Shown: positions 32,168-47,111, counted from the stretch's first letter. The stretch: 64,000 nt of DNA from Amanita rubescens (GCA_015039365.1 WION01000065.1:62001-126000); one strand, 5' to 3'. Numbers and translations are program-made. Notes: generated from the letters alone by a model not told the origin.

Positions 32168-34440
32168 TTGCCGATCGTCGAAGAGATTTTTTGGATGATA
32201 ATATCCGAAGGCAAAGGGAAGAAAAAGAACAAGAAAGACGTGACAATTATCGTAGACAACGCGATGATTGGAAAAAGGGTCAAGGAATTGATAAACAGTC
32301 TCGTTTACGAGATCAATTCAAACGTCAAATGAGTGATATGTTTAAGAAACGTAAAACTCCTGAACCCTTTAGACGTACTCCCTCTCCACAAATAAAAGAG
32401 GAAACTCCTGTTCCTTCTAGACCTATAACACCGATACCATATGTATCTAGGTCACCTTCGCCTCGTAGTCCTATGGATGAAGATAATCCCTTCTCTTTGA
32501 ATCAAAGAGATCGAGATGAAATAGAAAACCCATTTATGACGGATCGAGAATTTGATCAATTTGAACAACGTCAAAGAGATCGTTTTAGAGAATTTGCTCA
32601 GAGACCTAGACCTCCTCCACCGATCATATCTGATCCTGGTCCACCCTCTGTACAAATAGGTCCTCGCCGTTCTGGTCGTTTTCCAGTTCCAAGGGTACAA
32701 AGAGACAACGCATATGGAGATAAAACTCCTGCACAGATAGAAGCGGAAATTCAGCAAAAGCGAGACGCTTTACGAGAACAGTTAAAAGATAAAACTCCGA
32801 GTTCTTCGACTCAGGATCCACCGTCAGCAGACAGGAACCCTGATAGAATGAATGAATCTGCTTCTCTACTCAAAGAAATCTTTGCTTTAAAGTCTGAATT
32901 AAAATCTGCGGAACATGATCATTTAACTCGAATGATTAATGAATCTGGAAATGAATTCCTTCATTTCCTTCTAAAAGCGGCTGTTCCCCTTATTGATAAT
33001 ATTCCATATGACTATAGAGATATATCTAAAATGCGCTCCAGTAATCCTCAATTGTATAAACAATGGAAGATTGCAATGGATGACGAATTTAAATCTCTTC
33101 AATCTAGAGATATTTGGGAGTTAGTTGATCTTCCAAAAGGACTGAAACCTAATCAGATGTCGTTGGGTTTTCGACTTAAAAACCGATGGACGCAAAAAGG
33201 CACGCGTCGTAGCTAAAGGTTTTAGTCAACGTCCCGGATTAGATTACGACTGAAACATTCTCGCCTGTAGCGAGATATGAAACAATTAGAATACTTCTGG
33301 CCACATCAGTGCTTGAAAACTGGGATATACAAGCCCTAGATGTAAAAACTGCCTTCTTATATGGCGATCTTGATGAAGATATTTACATGGCCCAGCCAGA
33401 AGGTTTCGTTGTAAAAGGACAAGAATCTAAAGTATATAGGCTGAGGAAAGCCATATATGGATTGAAACAGGCATCATATGCCTGGAATAAACAAGCTGAT
33501 AAATCGCTGAAATCGTTGCATTTCGAAGCGATGCTTGTCTGATTCTGGCGTTTACGTTTCGTAAAGGCAAGAATACAATCACGATATGCATATTGTATGT
33601 CGATGATATACTCTTTATGGGAAATGACGATTCCACCATCGTATCCATTAAAAAGAAATTTATGGAGATGTGGGAATGTCGTGATCTTGGAAAGATCAAA
33701 GAGTATTTACGAATCCAAGTCAATTACAACCTGTGATTTAGGATTCTTAGTCATAGATCAAGGTCCTTATGCCTTGAAGGTTGTTAAGCGATTTGGACTT
33801 GAAGATTGCAAGTCTGTCCGCACACCGTTACCTGCTGGGTATGCTCCTATAAAGAATGAAGGAGAATGCACACCACAGGAACGTTCTTATTATCAACAGA
33901 TAATAGGATCCCTTCTATATCTTGCCTTAGGAACTAGGCCTGATATAATCTATGCAGTAATTTTGATGTCCCAATTTTCATCAAACCCGTCCCAAGAACA
34001 CATTCAAAAAGCCTTGTATATAGTCAAATACATCGCTCATACCTTAAACGTCAAAATCGTTTATAGCGCCAAAGGCAATAATAAATTTAGAGCCTACTGC
34101 TGACGCTGACTGGACCGCTGATCGTAATACACGACTGATCTATAAACGGTTATGTCTTAATGTTAGCTAGGTGGTGCGGTAGCTTGGACGAGTAGAAAAC
34201 AAAAGACTGTAGCTCTGTCTTCGACTGAAGCAGAATACATATCTTTATCAGATGCATGCACGACAAATTGCATGGGTTGAAAATCTATTTACTGAAATAG
34301 GTGCACCCATTAAAAGCATCTTACTTAGCGTAGATAACCAAGGCGCTATATTTTGGGCACAAAATCCTGCACAAGAACATCGTTCTAAACATATTGATAT
34401 TCGTTATCATTTCGTTCATGAAGTTGATCGAGACTAAAAA
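32168..34440 (+). pseudogene. Copia reverse transcriptase and RNase H
   Basis: The frame resumes after the MITE with RRRDFLDDN and a charged linker. The RT starts at QWKIAMDDEFKSL and continues through NWDIQALDVKTAFLYGDLDE, IYGLKQASYAW and the catalytic LYVDDILFMG (about 33,590-33,620). RNase H residues include LSSTEAEYISLSDA and HIDIRYHFVHE. Frameshifts occur at about 33,190, 33,235, 33,540, 33,700 and 34,100, so no functional enzyme can be made. Confidence 0.87.
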
Positions 34441-34798
34441 GGTAGTTCTCGAATACTATACCAACCAACGAGCAAAACTGCGGATCTCATGACCTAAGAA
34501 TTTATCCTTTGATAAGGTCAAATTCTTTAGAGAACGATTAGGACTTTCCTTAGAGGAATATCCGACTTCTACAAATGCATTGAATCAGAAGACCAGATAC
34601 AATATGGAGTCTAATGAAATCCGTGATTTGACGAAAATTAATTCTTGATTGGCAAAATCTTGAATTAGATGGAATAGATCGTCTATCACACAAGAAGTTG
34701 ATGGAACTTCTTGATGATCTTCTTGATCAACATTGAATCGGATATAGATCCCTTCTATGATGAGAAACATTATAGACTTAAATAAAGGATATCTAAGC

Positions 34799-34807
34799 GA
34801 AGGGGTG
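34799..34807 (+). other. Copia polypurine tract
   Basis: GAAGGGGTG directly precedes the 3' LTR, at the place required for plus-strand priming. Confidence 0.6.
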
Positions 34808-35181
34808 TGTTAAATATAGAATTATATTTATAGAATGATTAACTACTGATTCACTACGATCAATGTTATTCATATCGCTCGCGTCATCCTTTATGTATGA
34901 CATAGAGATGACATCATGATAGACTCATGATTGCACCTTATGGTGTGCTTAGCATGCCATATCTTCCCATCTATACTATACGCTTACACATATGTAGACA
35001 CATATTTGTTCTCTCTTAGTATATAAACCTGTCCTATATCGTAGAATAGGATAATCCATTCTCTTCCTCTTACTATCACTACTATGCCGAAGGGTAGTGC
35101 TAAGACTATATCGCAATAGGTAAGCTATTGCACCTGCTCATGCTGTGGACACGCTCTCGCGTAGACTTGTCTTCTTCATCA
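34808..35181 (+). repeat. Copia 3' LTR (374 bp)
   Basis: It starts TGTTAAATATAG and ends CTTCATCA. It lacks 33 bp present in the 5' LTR, the loss falling between gacatcat repeats. The TATA box is at 35,020-35,027. In this copy an ATG (ATGCCGAAGGG) is intact where the 5' LTR has ACG. Confidence 0.92.
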
Positions 35182-35364
35182 ATGGTAATGTACAGCAATG
35201 ATTAGACCTCTTCTCAAATGTAGGCTATCTGCATTATCGCCCTCAGTATCCTCGGGATTCCTCGCCGTTATCATTTCTCTGATTTCGCCATTGTCAACAA
35301 TAGCCTCTGCTTTTTTTCGTTTACCTTTTCCCGCTTTCGGCCCGTTGTCGGTATCAATTTTCAA
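35182..35364 (-). pseudogene. Truncated N-terminal coding fragment next to the Copia LTR
   Basis: On the minus strand an ATG opens MKIDTDNGPKAGKGKRKK and about 60 charged residues follow. The frame then runs into the Copia LTR, where the stop arises. The matching remainder is not found on the other side of the Copia at 12,371. It may be the start of a broken host or transposon gene, or a chance frame. I do not recognise it. Confidence 0.3.
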
Positions 35365-35835
35365 TTTTCAATTTCCTCTTTCTGTTTTTCCCTTTTGTTG
35401 AACCAATGAAAAATGATCAATAATAAGGGAACTAGCGGTCGTCACTGCCGACACGAACCGCCTGATTTCTTTATATAAAACTGTTTAAATCTATTATCTA
35501 CCAGTGTCCAAACCAAGAAAGGGTAATATTTCAGTTGTGCTTGTATTCTTTCCGTTTTTTCGTTCAAGGTATTACTTACTTAATATTTGAATCAATTTTC
35601 ACAGAAGCAGGGCTTGACTACGGATGTGTCCGAGTGAAGCGAGTGACACATCCGAGCTCCGTCAAGCTGAAGGTGAGGATAAGGGGAATAATGGAGCCCT
35701 CAAAATACAGTTGTAATGACGGATGGATTACTAGCGAAATGGTGATTAAATAAAACGGGTAGCTTCAACAACGCCAATATCATGTTGCCTTTTGCCGAGT
35801 TTCCACAATACATTTTGTGTCAAATACAATGTAAC
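35365..35835. other. Spacer with an imperfect stem-loop (35,612-35,667)
   Basis: No gene is supported. The notable structure is GCTTGAC...CGGATGTGTC followed after 14 nt by GACACATCCG...GTCAAGC, giving a 10 bp perfect inner stem and a 7 bp outer stem. The TACACCATGTAGACA target of the LINE insertion starts at 35,836. Confidence 0.5.
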
Positions 35836-36338
35836 TACACCATGTAGACACATGGCGGATGACGATAGAGAGAGAATGACGAGACTTACGTGTGCGGTGA
35901 CCAACCACGCACCAACAGGAGAACACAACCAACGGATGTTTCCGGACAAATCGACAGATTGCCCAACGTGCCAACCCGGGACTTACCAATCACGTGAACA
36001 TATCTTAACACGATGCAGGTATCACTTTTCTTTTCCTTCTTTACGCGACTGGACTAACGATCCAAAAAACAACGAATCCCTTACTAAAATTATCAAAGAA
36101 AATCCTACCATATTTTCATTTACTGATCTTCCTCTCGACGTACCATGATTTCCTTTTCCTCTATTCGTTTCTCTCTTTTCTATCTAGAAAAATACTACTA
36201 AACACATTAACATGCGCGTGAACGCGCATTACCCCACTATGTGACTTGTGTCACAATGCCTACTTGTATTAAACTACTTCTTGCTCAAATGAAATCACCT
36301 TTACAATTAAAAAAAAAAAAAAATACACCATGTAGACA
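35836..36338 (+). mobile_element. 5'-truncated LINE (non-LTR retrotransposon) insertion
   Basis: The 15 bp direct repeat TACACCATGTAGACA at 35,836-35,850 and 36,324-36,338 brackets a 473 bp insert. The insert ends in a run of about 15 A. A 5' truncation, poly(A) tail and target duplication together are the signature of target-primed reverse transcription. Only the C-terminal tail of the LINE protein and its 3' UTR remain. Confidence 0.92.
35851..36148 (+). pseudogene. C-terminal fragment of a LINE polyprotein
   Basis: The insert reads LTCAVTNHAPTGEHNQRMF, then a CCHC knuckle (CPTCQPGTYQSREHILTRC), then FPSLRDW and a tail ending SFTDLPLDVP with TGA at 36,146-36,148. The HAPTGEH block and C-terminal knuckle resemble the end of fungal non-LTR RT/RNase H proteins. 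A second decayed copy of the same tail lies at 52,207-52,524. The ATG at 35,792 belongs to flanking DNA and is not the start. Confidence 0.75.
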
Positions 36339-36855
36339 AGAGGCGCGTCGAAATTCGACGTGCGTGATGTGTTACATCACGTCTCCCACACTAAACCCTC
36401 GGCTATCACGGACCTGGTGATGAACTCGCGAACTAAGAATTGAGCTGCCCTATTGTACGAGAGTGTGTGTGGGAGAGAATGTCTTAAGGCGGTCGGCCTA
36501 AAGCGGTAGGTCAATTGAAACCTATTGAAACTCAGTTAGGACCTATATGCGCTACACCTATAGTTGGACAGCCGTTCCCTTCTTTATAGATTACGCGAAG
36601 ATTTAACGTCGGTGTCGAGAAAAAGCGACTTTCAGCCTCATTACTAGTGAGTCACAATCATGTTAACCAAGCCACAAAAGGCTCAAACTGTGGGATCTCC
36701 AGGTGCTAAGTCGCCCAACGCCGCGAAGGTTTAACGCTGGTGTCGGGAAATCCGTTAAAAAAGCCATATTATTAGTGAGTTGACTTCAAGTCTGCCCAGT
36801 TCTATTAAGCTTAAAATGCGGGGGCATCAGGTCCCTGGAAATACAACTTTCAACA
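36339..36855. promoter_or_regulatory. MSH2 upstream region with a diverged tandem duplication
   Basis: Two copies of a block beginning CGCGAAG(A/G)TTTAACG lie about 128 bp apart (36,594-36,652 and 36,722-36,780), both ending in ATTAGTGAGT-like sequence. Just after the LINE are two small palindromes, CGTCGAAATTCGACG (36,346-36,360) and GTGATGTGTTACATCAC (36,364-36,380). The duplication lies at -262 and -134 from the ATG and may hold promoter elements. Confidence 0.5.
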
Positions 36856-39800
36856 ATGTACGGGAAAGAGAAGGACGCCGAACACTGGCGAGACTCGGTG
36901 GACCAAACTACAGACCCTGGCTTCATTTCATTCTTCTCGAAGCTACCCACAAAATCTCCTGAAACAGGAACACTTCGGCTATTCTTCCGAGAATCTTTTT
37001 ATGCTGCCTACGGACCCGATGCGGAATACATTGCCCAACATGTATACCATACAAATTCAGTGCTCCGCTATCTGGGCCAAGGTGGAAGACTTGCTGGTCT
37101 TCCAAGTGTTTCCATGAAGGTGTCTGTAGCCCAAACATTTCTCCGCGAGGCGTTGACTACGAAACAACTACGTGTTGAGATCTGGTCCCCAGAACCGGGA
37201 CAGGGCAAAAAAAGCCCCAAGTTTAAATTGGATAAAGAGGTAAATCTTCTAAGCCTTTTGCGTTAATAGTGCTCATTTTCGCGAATAGGCGTCTCCGGGC
37301 AATCTTCAAGCAGTAGAAGACCTACTTTTCGTCGACTCCAACTTACTTTCGTCGCCCGTTGTGATGTCCATCAAACCGGCAACGACGATCAATTCTGGTT
37401 CCAAAGCAAAAGTGAAAACACTTGGAGTCGCTTTTGCCGATACCAGCGTTCGCGAATTGGGCATGACTGAATTCATTGATAACGACTTATTCTCAAATAT
37501 AGAAGTAAGTTTGTATTAAGTGCGATGAACATTCGATGCTTGACTGGAGCAAAGTCCTTTGTCATCCAGCTTTCCGTGAAAGAAGCCATCATTCCAACGG
37601 GAACTATTTCTGGTGCGACGGAACGCGATGTAGACCTAAATAAGCTCCGGGCCGTATTAGAACGATGCGGTGTCGTAATAACTGAGCGGAAACCAAGTCT
37701 GCAAATTTGCCTATGCCGTTGACCTGGTCTAATGAATGATAGGTGAATTCAACGCCAAAAATGCAGCTGAGAACCTCTTGCGTCTCCTCAATCCAACTCA
37801 TCTTCCATCCATGGCTGACCCATCTATTTCGATTCGTAAGATATTATCATGGTATTGTTAACATCACTGATACAAAGTAGCACAACTGTCCTTGCCAAAT
37901 GCGCCATCTGCTCTCACTGCATTAATCTCCTATTTATCTCTTTCTTCTGACCCTGCAAATCATGAAACTTACAAACTGCGTACCCATGATCTCACGCAAT
38001 ACATGAGACTGGACGCCAGCGCACTAAAAGCCTTGAATCTCAACGAGTCGCATGGAAAGAGTGTGAGCCATGTTAGAATCAAATCGGGATAAAAGAATAT
38101 CTCACATTTTTATGATAGGTGACTGCGGCTCGCAACACTACATTGCTTGGCCTTCTTAATAAATGTAAGACGGCGCAGGGTACAAGGCTGCTGGCCACGT
38201 GGCTCCGACAACCATTAGTGAACCATCATGAGATACGTATGTTTTATTCTCATATGATTTTCAAAGGCATGACTCCTGACCCCTGCCAGAAAAGCGCCTT
38301 GACCTTGTGGAAACTTTCGTTATAGATGCAGATAGCCGTCACACCCTTCAGGTAATGTTGTTTTTTGCTGCCCTTTGCGCAACTGAAGTCTCTGTAGAAC
38401 GATCATATGAAATTTATACCGGACTTACAAAGATTGATCAAGCGCTTCCGAAGATCCGTCTCGTCGCTCGAGGATGTTGTACGAGTTTATCAGGTTGTGC
38501 TTAAGGTTTCTTAGTTTTATGATTTCTGCTAAATTGGCGCTTCTGACCTGGAGTTCAAGTTACCCAACATGACTGAGACTCTGGAAAGCGTACAATGCAA
38601 GGAAGACTATGTGCAACTGTTGAAAGACGTATACATTCAACCCCTACACGTCAGAATTACTTGTCTCCTGTAGTTACATTTATACTAACTCATCATAGGA
38701 ATGCCGCAGCAACCTTGAAAAGTATAGCGATATGGTTGAGCAAACGTTGGATCTCAACGAACTAGACAATCACAAATATGTTATTAAACCTGATTACGAC
38801 CCAAAACTCCGCGAACTGTCAAAAAAACTAACAGAGGTGATTATCATCCATATTTCAAACATCGTTTGATTAAGAACCCGAAGGTACGAGATGAGCTTGA
38901 CAAGGAGCATGTCGAGGTGGGTGATGACCTGGGCATGGAACTCGATAAGAAACTCCATCTCGAGAACAATCAAGTCTACGGATATTGTTTGCGTCTGACA
39001 AAGAATGTGAGTTACTGACTACTGCATTTCTCCAATCAAGTTAAGAACTGACCCGTCCATAGGATGCAAAGGGTATCTCAAAGAAATACATCGAGCTCGG
39101 AACTAATAAAAGCGGCGTATTTTTCACGACGAAAAATTTGAAAAGCCTATCTGAACGATTCAGAGAGCTATCCCAGTCCTACATTCAAACGCAGGCTGGC
39201 CTCGTGAGAGAAGTTGTTAACATAGCTGGTACGTCCTTGACTCCATTCCGAACATTACTATTTATTCCAAATAGCAACGTATACTCCCGTACTCGAATCT
39301 CTCGACTGCGTTATTGCTCATCTGGACGTTATTCTCAGGTGTTCTACTTCTTTACATGCATTAAGACACCGTTCTTACTTTCATTAGTTTTGCCTACGTC
39401 TCCGCCAGCGCCCCCGAACCATACATCAGGCCTCGACTTGTTAACTCAGGTTTCTGTATTTTAATCATCAGCCTACCTAATCTAACTTATTCTTAAGGCT
39501 ATGGTGACCTGATTCTGAGAGATGCAAGGCATCCATGTCTGGAAGTCCAGGAAGAAATCCATTTTATACCTAATGATGTCGAAATGATAAAAGGTAATCA
39601 ATACCATCTCAATAGTTTCTACTTCTCCGACGCATTTGTTAGGGAAGAGTGAATTTCAAATCATTAGTATGTTACATATTGAGTGTCGTTAAACAAACTT
39701 GTAACATCGCTCCAGCAGGACCAAACATGGGAGGGAAATCAACGTACATACGGCAAGTACGTAGACCCGTACTTGAGATTCGCCAACTCACTAATCTTGA

Positions 39801-40816
39801 CAGGTGGGCGTTATTGCACTAATGAGTCAAATAGGCTGCTTTGTGCCGTGCACAGAGGCACAACTACCTATTTTCGATTCAATATTGTGTCGAGTGGGTG
39901 CCGGGGACAGTCAACTTAAAGGTGTATCAACGTTCATGGCGGAGATGCTAGAGACTGCGACAATTTTGAGGGTCCGTCTTGCTATATCTCCCTCAGATGT
40001 TACTAATTATTTCTTAGTCGGCCACTCAAAACTCTTTGATCATAATAGATGAACTCGGAAGAGGTATGAAGCTTGCTTTTTACAGTGCATTGTATGCCTA
40101 TATCACGTAGGGACATCCACTTATGATGGCTTTGGTCTGGCATGGGCTATCTCCGAGTGAGCATATTTGTATTAACATTATTTTGACCAACCCCAATTTC
40201 CAGGCACATAGCAACACAGATACATGCTTTTTGTCTGTTTGCTACCCATTTCCACGAGTTGACGGCTCTTGATCAACAACTCCCTCATGTACAAAACTTT
40301 CATGTAGTTGCCCACGTCACAAAGGTCTCTGACGGTTTGCATAACCGAGACATAACATTATTGTACAAAGTCGAGCCCGGTTTGTGCTTATAATAATGCC
40401 CGAGTTGCACGTATCTGACTCTCTGACAGGAATTTGCGACCAGAGCTTCGGAATCCATGTAGCAGAGTTAGCTAATTTCCCGGACAACGTAATCAAGGTA
40501 TCGCAAAGTCGTTGCATTATGTCTGTGGCTCAACCGAGTTCAGCTCGCAAAATCCAAAGCGGATGAATTCGAAGATACAGGTAAACAGAATGTAGCAACT
40601 GCTACATTCGCTTCAGATGCAGATCAAGGAATTCATATTATGGAAAACATTATGAGAAATTGGTCGCAATACCGCCACGATTCTGAGGATGAAGCTTCGA
40701 TGGAAGATCAAAGTGATGTAGAACGACAACTTAATGACTTGCGAAGAGTCATAGAAAGTTTTAAGCCTCAATTGGACCACAATCAATGGCTACAATCAGT
40801 GATAGCATCGCTATAG
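36856..40816 (+). CDS. MSH2: DNA mismatch repair protein MSH2
   Basis: MSH2 pairs with MSH6 or MSH3 to recognise mismatches and small loops in the nucleus. The N-terminal mismatch domain has [12 protein letters not shown] and [15 protein letters not shown]. The connector and lever segments follow ([44 protein letters not shown]...LATWLRQPL). The clamp has [11 protein letters not shown]. The ATPase has Walker [14 protein letters not shown] (39,718-39,760), [12 protein letters not shown], Walker B IIDELGRG and the [15 protein letters not shown] loop. The end is [11 protein letters not shown]. The gene has a dozen or more introns of about 50 nt and no visible lesion. It converges on the TRM4 gene with a 131 bp gap. 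The ATG chosen gives the usual MSH2 N-terminal length. Confidence 0.95.
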
Positions 40817-40947
40817 GTGTATGCCCCAATACATAGAAATGCCTTCAATCCAATATTAGATGTACATCGTGTTTCGAGTCATTGATATTTTTGGTGATAT
40901 CCGTTCCGAACAAGCGCAAGCTAAGCGCGCTAGTGGATTTAACTGTG

Positions 40948-43690
<2,743 letters not shown>

Positions 43691-43835
43691 AACGATGCGT
43701 CACTTGAGCGAAATAGATCGCAGAAGAAAGTCGCAAAGTTTCACACTTCACGGCATTTGGCATTGTTTAGGCATTATACAAATATACACAGAACGCATAG
43801 ATAGCAGGACTACGATGTACGATTCATTGCAGTTA

Positions 43836-45945
43836 TCACGTTCTCAGTTTCATATGCACAGATTTTGCCCTTGTGAGCTGGTCGTAACCTAACCTCATGG
43901 TTGGAGATGCTTTTTTTCCTGAAATTGATACCACATACCGTACTTGCTTAAGCTTATCCCTCTTCCACTGTGCTTCACCCCCGTCCATGCAAGAGCAGGA
44001 TCTAGGTAATCACATCTACATTCGTGCCCACGTGTGAACTAGATGTTATACGAAGTAAACAAAGGACAAACCTGTTAAGAAACACCGTTCCAGTCTCAAG
44101 CGCATCAGCTATCTTCAGGAACGCGTCCTCAGATCCATTGACCGTCACATTCGTCCAGATAGAAGCCGTCAGACCATACGGAGAGTCATTCATGAACTCA
44201 ACAGCTTCATCGTCTGATGAAACCTGCAGGGAGTATTAGTGCCGGGAAAGAAAGGAAACATCACCCTACTTTCTGTATTCCAATTATAGGTCCAAATGTT
44301 TCGCTAACCATAACGTCCATGTCTTAGCAAATATATGTTAGCTCAGGTACGCGAGCTCCAACTAGCTAGGCGAAGAAGCGTACCATGATTCACGTTAACT
44401 AAGACCTGAGGAGCGACGTAAGCAGTACCGCTATTGTTTGATGCGAGAAGTACTAAGTAAATTACATATATATATATATACAAATGATACTTACGGTTGC
44501 GCAACAGGAAACAAATCTTCTGGAATCAATGGCGTGGCACCAGCTGCAACTACATATTTTATAAGTAGCATTCTGGGTATGGAAGAAGGCATCGAACCAG
44601 CATCGGCAATCTGTTTTCTGATCTTGACAGCGCTTGCTAGACTGACAACTGGGCCAAGATTGGTCTCAGGTGAGGTGGGATCGCCCAGCCTAAATTTCTG
44701 TGCACAAAGTTACGGTAGGCCATCATGTCAAATGTAAATAGACAATTGTCACCTTCACTGCATCAACATATTTCGAAACAAACGTGTCAAAGAGACTTTC
44801 GTGTACGTAAATGCGCTTCTGAAATTTAGTATCCGATATTCAGGTATGGACACGACTCACTTCGACAGCGCAACAGCTTTGACCCGAATTATAAAAAGCA
44901 CCTGCGTATTGTCGGTTAGTAGTCTAATGGTCAAAACACATGAACATACCGTCGACAAGTTCCGCCACCGCGTAATCCAGATCCGCGTCTGGTCTCACAT
45001 AGGCCGGATCCTTGCCGCCCAACTGGCGCAGACCGGTTGTTTAAAATGGACGAAATATTAAGTTGAATGTAATCTAACCTCGAGTCCGACGCCCGGGAAA
45101 TTAGCATTGTTTGCCGCTGCCTTTGCGACGGCTTGTCCTACGGGAACGCTGCCGGTGAAGGAAACGAAGTTGACACCAGGATGTTGTACCACATAAGATG
45201 TCAACTCGGGAGACATGTGGATAACTTGAATGATGTCGGGGGGAACACCAGCATTTTCCAATGCCAGAGCAAAGCGTTCAGCGGTGAGGGGAGTTTGAGG
45301 AGATGGCTTCAATAGCACTGCATTCCCTGATATAATTGCTGGAAGGACGGAATTAACGGTAGTCAAGTATGGGTAGCTAGCATTCAAGTTACATGGTCAC
45401 CGTGGGCGAAGGAAGACTGGACTCGGACGCACTTCCATGGTGTAATTACCAGAACGACGCCCAAAGGTACTCGCTTGATGAACCGGCGGAAACCTGGCTT
45501 ATCTGAGTCCTCTAAGGATATATCGGCAAGACAAGATGGTGCGATAGATAGCAGATAATCTGCGCGTTCCAGAAGGCCTCTAATTTCGCCTGGATTCTGT
45601 GACTTGGGCCTTGTAGGGCATGGTCAGACAGCCTCCAACTCGAGCGAAGATAAGGCGACTTACCTGCCCATTTCCAATGTAAGTTCTCCTGGTATTTCCT
45701 GGCTCATATTCTTTATTTCTTCCTGTCGTGTGTTTAGCTGGAGTCTATGTCGAATAATTCTGGGCGATACGTACCATAAACTTACGGCCTATTGCGATAC
45801 GGTCACTGAGTGGAACCTTAGCCCATGATTTTTGAGCGGAAGATGCATTCTGAATAAATCCGTCTATCTGTTCTCGTGAAGGGTATGTCCTGGTTACGAG
45901 AGGCTGCTGGTTATGAGGACTGAGTGTAGTCTGTGTGGTGGCCAT
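43836..45945 (-). CDS. NAD(P)-dependent aldehyde dehydrogenase
   Basis: Starts MATTQTTLSPHNQQ at 45,945. The Rossmann part has GVVLVITPWNYPY and GNAVLLKPSPQTPLTAERF, then FTGSVPVGQAVAKAAA and the general-base motif ELGGKDPAYV. The catalytic cysteine is in NSGQSCCAVE (about 44,870). Later motifs include SETFGPIIGIQ and LTASIWTNV. The spliced end is LTRAKSVHMKLRT. About a dozen introns interrupt it. The substrate cannot be told from sequence; the family covers fatty, aromatic and semialdehyde substrates. It shares a 90 bp divergent promoter with PUP1. Confidence 0.9.
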
Positions 45946-46035
45946 GGTTTGATCTTATCTTTGCGATGATGATCACGTGGTGACGCGTATACGCTCTCTC
46001 TTGGCAGTTGCAACTTGCAAGCGCATCTTCCGTCC
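45946..46035. promoter_or_regulatory. 90 bp divergent promoter of ALDH and PUP1, with CACGTG
   Basis: The start codons of the two genes are only 90 bp apart. The gap contains a perfect E-box CACGTG (45,974-45,979) within GATCACGTGGTGACGCG, the type of site bound by bHLH factors. No proteasome-associated GGTGGCAAA element is seen. Confidence 0.55.
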
Positions 46036-47073
46036 ATGTCACCAACGGCAACTTCGTCGGTGCATTTAGCCTCCGGCTTCAATCTCTCCAATCAGAGACG
46101 GTAAGAATACTCAGTTTTAAAAACGCCAAGTAGCGCTAAATATAATTCCAGCAACCACTTCCTCGCTGAACGCGGAATTCCCGTGCCGAAAGCAACTAGT
46201 ACAGGTACTACAATCGTCGGATGCCTCTTCAAGGACGGGATCGTACTAGGCGCCGACACTAGAGCAACGGAGGGTGACATTGTTGCCGACAAGAACTGTG
46301 AAAAGGTAAAGCCAGGTGACGCGTAACCGGTCGCACGATAACGGATACTCTTGGTAGATTCACTACATCACAGAAAATATTCGATGTTGTGGAGCGGGTA
46401 CGGCGGCAGATACAGAATTCACGACCGCCTTGATATCATCCAACATGGAACTCCACTCACTATCAACTGGGAGAAAGCCCCGCGTTGTGACCGCTATGAC
46501 GATGCTCAAACAGATGTTGTTCAGGTAACCACAAACAAGTCGCATCACTTTACATGATGCTAATGATCGTCATGAAGGTACCAAGGACACATTGGCGCCG
46601 CTCTTGTTCTGGGCGGGGTAGATCCTACGGGTCCACAACTTTTCACTATTCATCCTCATGGTTCAACAGACAAGCTCCCCTACGTAACAATGGGCTCTGG
46701 TAGCTTAGCTGCGATGGCCGTCTTTGAGAGCAGTTGGAAGCCCAACATGAATGTCCGTGTTCGTTGGTTGTCTGATGCGAACTTTATCTGAGATTTTCCA
46801 CAGCGAGAGGAGGCCTTGAACCTTGTCAAAGATGCTATTTTTGCCGGTATATTCAATGACCTTGGGTCGGGGTCTAACGTGGATGCTTGCATCATAACTG
46901 CTACTGGGACGGAGATGCTGCGCAATGTGGAAATGCCTAATCAGAGACCGAACAAGGAAAATAAATATGTTTTCAGGCGCGGTACGACGGCATGGAAGAA
47001 GGAAGAAGTTAGGAGCCTTATAGTAAATGAAGAGATTACGACAGTAGGGGGGGACGAAATGGACACTACATGA
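46036..47073 (+). CDS. PUP1: 20S proteasome subunit beta2 (PUP1/PSMB7)
   Basis: This subunit carries the trypsin-like protease activity of the 20S core. It has a short propeptide ending ATSTG, then the mature N terminus TTIVGCLF with the catalytic Thr1 at 46,207-46,209. [31 protein letters not shown] and [12 protein letters not shown] are typical beta2 motifs. The C-terminal arm ([15 protein letters not shown]) wraps the neighbouring subunit in this family. Introns lie at 46,101-46,151, about 46,306-46,355, 46,525-46,577 and 46,759-46,802. The frame is intact. Confidence 0.95.
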
Positions 47074-47111
47074 TAAAATGTATTTGTATCGATTGTAATC
47101 TGCACTCTTTC

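Larger units (their letters stand above)
12372..35181 (+). mobile_element. Ty1/Copia retrotransposon with nested insertions
   Basis: The two LTRs are in direct orientation. The internal order is primer-binding site, long leader, an extra open frame, gag, protease, integrase, reverse transcriptase, RNase H, polypurine tract. Protease-integrase-RT order is diagnostic of Copia. Of the 22.8 kb span, 13.6 kb is a Plavaka nest and 1.1 kb a hAT MITE, leaving about 8.1 kb of Copia proper. The 5 bp flanks differ (cgccc on the left, atggt on the right), so no target duplication is present. Pol carries several frameshifts and stops. Confidence 0.9.

Noticed and set aside
12372..35181. A 22.8 kb giant Copia or a giant transposon with cargo
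   Set aside because: The extra length is fully explained by three insertions with exact duplications. No cargo gene beyond the transposon's own passengers was found.
35182..35364. A host gene disrupted by Copia
   Set aside because: The continuation is not found at the other Copia border and no target duplication exists, so disruption cannot be shown. It is kept only as a low-confidence fragment.
35792..36148. A 118-codon gene starting at 35,792
   Set aside because: Its first 20 codons are flanking DNA before the 15 bp duplication. Only the part after 35,850 belongs to the LINE.
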